NCBI GenBank assembly: GCA_014155875.1
Contig: JACEFZ010005099.1
Span: 7,501 to 71,500 of the forward strand
Reading direction: 5' to 3'
Length of the DNA: 64,000 nt
Origin: Cepaea nemoralis
Taxonomy: Eukaryota; Mollusca; Gastropoda; Stylommatophora; Helicidae
This document shows positions 57,974 to 64,000 of the stretch, piece by piece (the stretch's first letter is position 1; each line of letters opens with the position of its first letter). The notes below the pieces were generated by a model. The model had not been told where the DNA came from, did not search any database, and was given only the letters and a program-made list of their open reading frames with translations. The position numbers were made by a program, and so were the translations under genes.

Positions 57974-58088
57974 CTGGAATAAGGCCATCTGGTCCTGTCT
58001 TGGCATTTGGAATGGTAAATTCTCGGAGAATTTTGGCTGCTTTCTTCGCCTCAGACTTTAAGCTGTGTGGTATTGGTGTGTTCACCAT
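57974..58088 (-). CDS. SH3YL1: SH3YL1 coding exon 1 (start codon, SYLF N-terminal helix)
   Basis: Starts at ATG (58088-58086) and encodes residues 1-38 plus one base. The protein begins MVNTPIPHSLKSEAKKAAK, close to the N-terminus of vertebrate SH3YL1, then ILREFT and GPDGLIP. This is the amphipathic helix that in the family contacts phosphoinositides. It ends ...CCAG with the donor GTAAAT and leaves phase 1. A CAG lies 8 bases upstream of the ATG, so a non-coding 5' exon further upstream is possible. I chose this ATG because it matches the family N-terminus; no upstream in-frame extension looks like the family. Confidence 0.93.
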
Positions 58089-58412
58089 TATGGTTTCTGA
58101 AACGTACTTTTATAACTTTCCTGGTACTTGGCAAATTTACTTTACTTTACATTATTTGTAAACTATGCACAACATAGCCGTATAATACTATTGTATAAAT
58201 TTTATCATCCCAATTATAACCCAGTTACTTTAGTAGTAGTTTAGTTATTAGGGCTGAGGAGGATATTGATTCATTGAAAACAATAAATGAACGGAGTGAC
58301 TATTCACAATGGAATTGCAAATAGAAAAAAATATATTCGCAATGGAAGTAGGTCACATGATTATTCCTATGCGTGTTTCCATATTACAATATTTTGTTGA
58401 TCTATTAACGTG

Positions 58413-58484
58413 TCCTCAGTAGCATAGTGGTTAGTGTCTCCGCCTGGCACACGGGAGCTCGAGGATCAATTCCTCGCCGGGGAG
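58413..58484 (+). pseudogene. tRNA-Asp-like sequence with anticodon GGC
   Basis: 72 bases that align end to end with animal tRNA-Asp: acceptor TCCTCAG with CCGGGGA, D arm AGCATAGTGGTTAGTG, anticodon loop CTGGCAC (Asp would be CTGTCAC) and a perfect 5-bp T stem CGAGG/CCTCG with loop ATCAATT. Mismatches are at the sixth acceptor pair and the last anticodon-stem pair. The T loop departs from TTCGA. Either a decayed tRNA gene or a tRNA-derived repeat head. Confidence 0.6.
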
Positions 58485-59782
58485 GCAACATTATTTTTTT
58501 TTCATTTTCAGGAATTAGGTGACACCAATACTAGTCTGATGATTTCGCTTTAGGCATGTATTTTCTACGGATTTTGTGTATTAGGTGTTGTTTATCTTGC
58601 TGCACAAGAACCTGCGCACTTGTCTTTCTGTTCTTATCTGTCCTCTACTTTTGTTGTCTTGGGAAAGGCGCTTAGCCATCCGAACACGAGTTCTTCTTTC
58701 TCTCTCTCTCTCTCTCTCTCGCTCTAAGTCTCGATCTCCCACCTCTCTCTTTCTTGTCTTTACCACTCTTTAATGTCTTTCAATACATCTTTCTAACATA
58801 TCTCTGTCTCTCACACTATCTTCGTTATCTATCTCTCTCCTCTCTCTTTTCCACCTGCATCATACCTTATACCAGGTTTTCCTGCACTTTATATGCGTAG
58901 CATTTCCTTATCCTTGTTTATTTATTAATTCATGAGGCCAGTCAGTCGAAAGCCTGGTGTTTGAATTGCTTAATCATGTCTCTCTGAGGCAAAGCATATT
59001 ACTGGAGGCCATAGAAAGTGTCAAATTAAGAGAATCATCACTGCTGCGATATTATCAGGACATAAGTAGTAGGACGGTAACGAATACAAACATGGATGCC
59101 TGGTAACAGTAAGTGTACAGAAACGAAAGTTAACAATTCTTGAACTCGCTTGGGGACAGAATTATTTGTAGGGATCGTTATTTGTATTGGGGATGCCTGT
59201 TCTGAAAAATTATTCTTGATATTTAAACAGGACTAACGTAATGTAAAAATAAAACGGGATGCCAAAAGAACGGACAGAAGTAAGAAGAAGAGTAATTCAT
59301 TAAAAAATACGGAGAATTCGGCAGAATTAAACTCGCAACAGTGAACATTCCTATTTAAATTAACCACCTTCATAGACTTCTTAATGGCCCAAACTAAAAT
59401 TGACTAGTGAGCAGACGCTGTGACATGTTTGTTACTTCCCACAATTCGATTGCGAATATAATTTTTCTCTTTTCGCAATTCCATTGCGAATAGAGCCTCC
59501 CATAAATACAAATAATTAAAATAAGTACTATATATTACTAAAGTAAAATCCTAAAATTAAAAACTCATAATCACATCATGCCTAAATATACCGTAAAAAT
59601 ATTATATTATATACGCACTATATAAATTAATTAATAAATTAAATAGTCTGCTAACTTTCCGGATTTTCACATGACAAATAATATCAAATAGTTCAATTTA
59701 TAACAACATGTTGTATTAACATTTGTCACTGAGAAATAACTCCTCCATTTAAATATTAATAAGCAATAGCCGTACAATGGCT

Positions 59783-60345
59783 TCAAGTTAACTTCCTAGA
59801 TGATTCACTTCTGGTTTAGACAAGGAATAAGAAAGATCTGCACTGCAGCAGCTGTTGTGATAGTTATCTTTGAGTTTGTTTCGCTTTCTGTACGCGAAAT
59901 TTGTAATCTCCTCTTGTGAAACAAAAACATGGCCGTGGCTGCTAACCGTTTTAATTGCTACTTGAACTTGTTCTCTTCGGTCGAGTTTGTAATATGCATC
60001 ATCGTTCTGGTGGCCTGGATGCTCTGATTCCCATTTTGTTCTATAAGTGCTTTTTATAAACTTCTTTGCCTCATTATAGGTTATGTCTATGTCAGGCTGT
60101 GGTAGTCGTCCGCCCTCTTTTGCTAGTCTGTCAGCCTCTTCATTTCCAGGTATACTGCAATGTGATGGGATCCACTGTATTAACAACTTTTTTGGATTTC
60201 TGGCATAGACCATGGAGTGCTGCTCTTAGGTCAGCTAGTTCTGTGCTGTTTTTGCTCTTCAGTATTGAGAGAGCTGACTTTGCATCTGTGAAGATAGCTA
60301 TTTGCTTCTCTTTATTTTCCTCCCTCCCGTGTGTTGCCGGGGCCC
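59783..60345 (-). pseudogene. LINE RNase H and C-terminal region
   Basis: Minus strand: NKEKQIAIFTDAKSALSILK, LADLRAALHGLCQ, then (new frame) LLIQWIPSHCSIPGNEEADR LAKEGG. FTDxKSAL and WIPSHCxIPGNExAD are the RNase H catalytic blocks of I/jockey-like LINEs. The C-terminal part (DRREQVQVAIKTVSSHGHVF) follows. One frameshift between the halves. Confidence 0.85.
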
Positions 60346-60905
60346 ATAAGGGAAGCAAAGAATAGCAACACTGCAGCCTACCACACATGTCGTAAGAGGC
60401 GACTAAGGAGGCTTGATGGTTCCGTCGCCCTGCTACTGAGTGAGTGCGTGGCGCGACACTGTGAGCGTTGAGTTTCGTGTGAAATGCTTTTGAATCTGCC
60501 CGAGGTTTTTTGGAACATGACTGCATGTTCGGCGCGATGGCGGATGGCTATGTCCCAGAGTTGACCGGTCTTTGCCTTATGCAGAAATGCGTGGCTGCTG
60601 GGCTTCTGGTTGACTGCCACTGCCATCAACGATGAACTGTATTTCGTGGACTGTGTGGGTGAACATCTAGGAAACATCCAGATGGGAAAATGACTGCCGA
60701 TTCCATTAGAAATGAACTGGGTGTTTTGTGGGGGACTATTGTGTTGACATTCTGGTGGCGGCATTATGCACAATGTATCTGTGCGGGCTGTTGTTTGTCC
60801 AGACTCCTGTCTTTTCCACTTTTCACATTGGGCAGTGGGGAGCGTTTTGTGTGATATTAACTGGCACAGGAACGGAGCATAATGGGGACGACCCGTTGCT
60901 GTGAA
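60346..60905 (-). other. Dispersed repeat, no gene recognised
   Basis: Minus strand contains a 131-codon ORF (60378-60773) including SRLLRHVW, which is the translation of the same CTCTTACGACATGTG block amplified at 39922. It looks like non-coding LINE-associated sequence that happens to be open. Confidence 0.5.
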
Positions 60906-60917
60906 GTTGGAACTGCG

Positions 60918-60979
<62 letters not shown>
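60906..60979. repeat. (TAAC)n microsatellite
   Basis: About 17 CTAA units; the same motif, (ACTA)3, ends the LINE at 62083, suggesting it is a LINE tail. Confidence 0.95.
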
Positions 60980-61109
60980 AATAGGCGGAGGTAGAGGCTT
61001 TGAAAACTGCAGCAGAAATGCTCTTGATGGAGGAAAATAAAGAAAAAAATGTTCGGCCTACTGCTGTAGTAAGCCGGTCTTGTAGACGTTAAATTACGTC
61101 ACCCCCTCG

Positions 61110-62090
61110 AAAGGTTAGCTGGATGAATACCTTGAGTTTAGGGACTGTAGTTACGTCTGCTTTGGGTTTGGGCTGTTGGCAGTGGCGCTTTATAAATCCT
61201 GTGGAGTACCAATTCAACGACTGGGTCATGCGCAAATGCACAAACAACACAAATATGGGTATCCATTGGGTTGACAAAATTCTAGAAGACCTGGACTTTG
61301 CCGACGACATAGTGCTTTTGAGTTCAACACACCCGGATGCCCAAGAGAAAATAAACCACCTCCAAAATGTTTCAGGACAAATTGGTCTCCAAATTAACAC
61401 CACAAAAACAAAGACTATTGATCTTACCACCAGTTCAGATGACACCAAATTGAACAGCTACGTTCTTGAAAAAGTCAACAGCTTTACATACCTAGGAAGC
61501 AAAATGACATCTACAGGGGACTCAACACCAGAAATATCATCTAGAATCGCACTGGCATCTAGTGCCTTCAATAAGCTGCCAAACATCTGGAAGTCAAAGA
61601 CACTCAGCAAACACACAAAACTTAAAATCTTCAACTCTTGTGTGGTTCCAGTGTTAACGTATGGTTGTGAAAGTTGGAAATCAACGGTAGCTTTAGATAA
61701 AAAATTAGACAATTTTGAGAACAAATGTCTTAGAAGACTTCTAAACATCCACTGGACAGACTTCAGAACCAATTCGCAAATAAGACAAGAGACTAAGCAA
61801 GATACAGTATCCAATTTCATAAGAAGACGCCGTTGGAACTACATCGGCCATGTACTCAAAATGGACAAGTCAAGACTCCCCTACCAAGCCCTCATATGGT
61901 CACCAGTAGGGAAAAGAAAACGGGGAAGACCAAGAGAGACCCTGCGTAGAACCATCATTAGAGAAGGCTCATTCAATGGCCAAGTAAATATCCAAGATCT
62001 ACAACAGGTAGCAGCGAACCGCCAAGCATGGAGAGACAGGACTTCTGCCCTATGCGCCGCCTTAGGCTCAAGAGGAAAGACTAACTAACT
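61110..62090 (+). pseudogene. LINE RT C-terminal half, open frame
   Basis: An open 321-codon frame but 5'-truncated: VDKILEDLDFADDIVLLSST carries the FADD catalytic motif, then GLQINTTKTKTIDL, YLGSKMTSTGDSTPEISSRI, PVLTYGCESW, RRRRWNYIGHVLKMDKSRLP, GKRKRGRPRETLRRTI, ANRQAWRDRTSALCAALG. RT motifs 0-4 are missing, so it is not functional. The ATG at 61123 is spurious and lies in non-homologous sequence; LINE homology starts at about 61250. It ends in GACTAACTAACTAACC. Confidence 0.85.
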
Positions 62091-63165
62091 AACCAATTCA
62101 GGTTTAAGGCATTCTTCAGAGTTTCAAATTCCTCTGTCAGTGTGTCCTGGGTGCATATCTTTCTAGCACGGTCAAACAAGGTTCGTACTAAGCCCCGTTT
62201 GTACTGGACAGGTGTGAAGCTCTGCAAATTTAGGTATTGGCCAGTCCATGTTCCATTGCGATACACCGATCTTTGAATTGTGCCGTCTGCTCTACGTCTC
62301 ATTAGAATATCTAGGAACGGTAACGCTTCTTTGTGTTCGTGTTCCATAGATAGAGAGATGTTTTTATGCGTCTTGTTCATTGTGGCCTGAAACGATATTG
62401 CTTGTAGCTCGTCTGTGGTGATAATTAGTATATCGTCCACATAACGACGGTAAAAGGCCAAGTTGTTGATGTCTGAGGATCTCTTTTCTTCTAAGTGTGC
62501 CATGAAGATGTCCGCTAGAATAGGACCAAGAGGACTCCCTATGGTCACTCCGTCAATTTGGCGGTATGACTTAGTTAGAAAATTGAATTGTATGTTGGCG
62601 GTACATAGTAGTAGTAGCCTCTCCAGAATAGGTGTTGGTATGCCTAATTTTAGTTGTTTGTCTTCAATGCGTTCCCTTATTATTGTCACTGTCTCCTCTA
62701 ATGGAACGTTAGTGAATAGGGAGGCTATATCCATGGATGCCATGTGTTTGTTATTTATGTCCATAGTATCCAATAATTCCACCAGTTGGAATGTATCTCT
62801 GAGTATTTTTGGATCGAAGGACTGTCGTACTGGCTTTAACATTTCGGCTAGCCATCTCCCATTCGGTGTTGTGCAGAGATAACCATGGACAGGATAGGTC
62901 TTAGCGGGATGCCAGGCTTGTGAAGTTTGGGTAGACCGTACATCTGAGGAGTGTGCGAGCCACGTGGTGTGAGCGTTTTTGCAGTGGCCTCACTGATGAG
63001 TCCCGCATTCACAAGTGACTGGATCTCTTTCCTCATTATAGCATCCAGGTCCTCCGACTTGTTTACTTTTTGATCTATCCTGAATTTGGATTCATCTGAC
63101 AATATTACATCCATTTTTCTCTGTAGAACAGAGAGGCAGCTTAACAAACGGGTGTCAGAACACAT
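62081..63165 (-). pseudogene. Penelope-like reverse transcriptase (inverted segment)
   Basis: Two frames. First, 63165-62848: KSEDLDAIMRKEIQSLVNAG, GSHTPQMYGLPKLHKPGIPL then RPILSMV. Then 62842-62081: MASMDIASLFTNVPLEETVT, DGVTIGSPLGPILADIFMAH, the catalytic FYRRYVDDILII and LPFLDILMRR. SLFTNVP, GSPLGP and YVDD identify a Penelope RT, a clade related to telomerase. One frameshift near 62850 and the missing N-terminus make it non-functional. Confidence 0.92.
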
Positions 63166-63182
63166 ACCTTAATGGGTCAACA

Positions 63183-63427
63183 AAATACAACACACAGGAG
63201 ATGCTAGCCTCGTGGGGCCGACACACCGGAAGCTCCTGGCGTCTTCAATCGGGAGGCACATTGTCGAAAGTGGCCATGTGGTGGACAGAGACACTGCATT
63301 TCGCGTGTTGTTTAACACACAAAATACTCGCTTGTTAAGATTTGCAGAAGCAATTATGATCTATCAACGCAAGCCAGAATTGTGCAAACAGAAAGACATG
63401 TTAGTCAGCTTAAAATTACCGTGGTAG
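63183..63427 (+). pseudogene. Penelope GIY-YIG endonuclease C-terminal end
   Basis: Plus strand: SIGRHIVESGHVVDRDTAFR, LLRFAEAIMIYQRKPELCKQ, KDMLVSLKLPW stop. HI.E.GH, the EAI.I block and the final L.LPW are the end of the Penelope endonuclease; the GIY-YIG core itself is missing (lost in the inversion). Confidence 0.85.
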
Positions 63428-63504
63428 ATAAGTGACATTACTGTGCGAATATGTGTATATGAAGGATTTATCTAGTTAATTCACGTAAGTTGTGTGATTT
63501 CTGC

Positions 63505-63590
63505 AGTATGTACCTGACGAGATGCAGCGAAATATGACAGGCAATAAATCGTGCAATCTATTGTTTGTGTCTTCGTTATTCAGATATTGA
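63505..63590 (+). ncRNA. Hammerhead-ribozyme-like core in the Penelope 3' terminus
   Basis: CTGACGA (63514-63520), a small stem II (GATGCAGC) and GAAA (63529-63532) match the hammerhead core. A type I fold gives AATC as the cleavage triplet region (cleavage after 63550) with stem I GTAC (63510-63513) pairing with GTGC (63551-63554). Stem III (ATATG..CAATAAAT) needs bulges and stem II is only one or two pairs. Penelope-like elements are known to carry minimal hammerheads; activity here is inference. Confidence 0.6.
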
Positions 63591-63595
63591 TACTT

Positions 63596-63850
63596 CCTAA
63601 GTACTTGAAACTCTTTACTTGTTTTAGTGGATGTTCATTTAGGTGAATTGTTTTTTTTTTTTTCTCCTTTAGTTATAGTCTCGTAATTACCTCTGTTTTA
63701 CTTATGCTAATTTTCATGTTATGTTCTCTACACATTTCGATTAGGCTATTCATGTGGTCTTTTAATTCAGCTTCTGGTTTTGCTATTAATGCTTGATCGT
63801 CCTCAAATAGTTCTTTAATGGTGTAATTTTCCGAGAATTCTTCTTCTTCC
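63596..63850 (-). pseudogene. RTE-E LINE fragment
   Basis: Homologous to the joined flanks of the RLE-type LINE: GATACTTCCTAAGTACTTGA (as 18550) runs through into ATTACCTCTGTTTTACTTAT (as 23010) without the 4.3-kb insert, so this is an unoccupied copy of that site. Confidence 0.82.
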
Positions 63851-63914
63851 GTGTTCTCGTTATGCGGTGTTTATAGTGTCATAGTTATGTATTATTATGT
63901 TATGTTAATTAAGC

Positions 63915-64000
63915 CGAACGACGTTACTGCACACTGGACATTTCATTGCGTGTTCAGTCTTATTCTTCTGCCCTCTCCTCTACCCCTCATACCGCAGAGT
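63915..64000 (-). pseudogene. RNase H-type LINE 3' end, cut by the window edge
   Basis: Minus strand gives EHAMKCPVCSNVV, equivalent to the end of the fragment at 32161-32450. Confidence 0.5.

Larger units (their letters stand above)
29132..58088 (-). other. SH3YL1: SH3YL1 ortholog, whole coding locus (8 exons)
   Basis: Eight exons on the minus strand join with consistent phases into 1185 coding bases, a 394-residue protein plus stop (the vertebrate protein is about 340). Residues 1-215 are an SYLF (Ysc84-type) domain, 216-330 a Ser/Lys-rich linker, and about 336-392 an SH3 domain. SYLF proteins bind phosphoinositides through an N-terminal amphipathic helix and act with actin at membrane ruffles and endocytic sites; this is family knowledge. 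Exons are 57974-58088, 49150-49281, 44877-44941, 43320-43561, 37526-37727, 35046-35208, 32555-32704 and 29132-29247. Every intron is GT..AG. The gene spans 29 kb because its introns are filled with transposons and tandem repeats. No 5'UTR exon, promoter or firm poly(A) site was identified; an ATTAAA on the minus strand at 28941-28946 is only a possibility. Confidence 0.93.
62085..63595 (+). mobile_element. Penelope-like element with inverted 5' half
   Basis: RT portion (62085-63165) reads on the minus strand and the endonuclease/3' end (63183-63595) on the plus. The N-terminal RT end faces the junction and the C-terminal RT end is outermost, the geometry of a twin-priming insertion. The right flank is RTE-E (63596), the left flank a LINE tail. 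Confidence 0.82.

Noticed and set aside
61089..61820. Minus-strand ORFs of about 120 codons
   Set aside because: Shadows of the plus-strand LINE RT frame.

Overview
This is a gene-poor, transposon-rich animal nuclear contig. The evidence is spliced exons with GT..AG introns, tRNA-derived SINEs, several LINE clades, a Penelope-like element, a Helitron, a mariner, piggyBac-like MITEs and very abundant micro- and minisatellites. There is nothing bacterial. The combination of BovB-like RTE, an RLE-type LINE with an LTVP motif, LINEs ending in a C2H2 finger, and many tRNA-SINE families resembles lophotrochozoan, probably molluscan, genomes. That placement is inference; no species is claimed.

One host gene can be assembled with confidence. 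It is an SH3YL1 ortholog (SYLF/Ysc84 domain plus C-terminal SH3) on the minus strand, in eight coding exons from 58088 down to 29132. All exon phases are compatible and give a 394-residue protein. Its introns hold most of the repeats: a 6.4 kb array of a 40-bp unit in intron 1, a CR1-like LINE and SINEs in intron 2, Penelope and RTE fragments close to exons 3 and 4, a palindromic tRNA-like foldback in intron 4, a nested piggyBac-like MITE in intron 5, and a jockey-type gag in intron 7. A second, isolated exon of an unrecognised gene lies on the plus strand at 12502-12666.

Left third (1-29 kb): a Helitron end and RTE fragment at the very start; a complete, uninterrupted BovB-like RTE LINE (2644-5892, minus); a C2H2-tailed LINE split by a non-autonomous Helitron at 8609-10671; microsatellites; an endonuclease-type LINE fragment next to a mariner (15742-17067); and an RLE-type LINE (about 18630-22975) nested inside a second RTE-like LINE. 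Then come SINEs, a 28-bp and a 16-bp tandem array.

Middle (29-58 kb): the SH3YL1 locus described above. Right end (58-64 kb): a tRNA-Asp-like sequence, an RNase H-bearing LINE fragment, a LINE 3' half, and a Penelope-like element in which the RT part is inverted relative to the GIY-YIG endonuclease part. Its 3' end carries a hammerhead-like ribozyme core that recurs in three shorter copies elsewhere in the window.

Stretches with nothing I can name: 1166-1750, 2311-2643, 6651-6860, 11661-11949, 12181-12490, 13886-14219, 14313-14870, 17069-17755, 23611-24670, 26481-26889, 27836-28573, 40481-40780, 40976-41344, 41951-42261, 49282-49749, 50361-51149, 58485-59782. Clade names for LINEs and the SINE letters used here are working labels from motifs seen, not database assignments.
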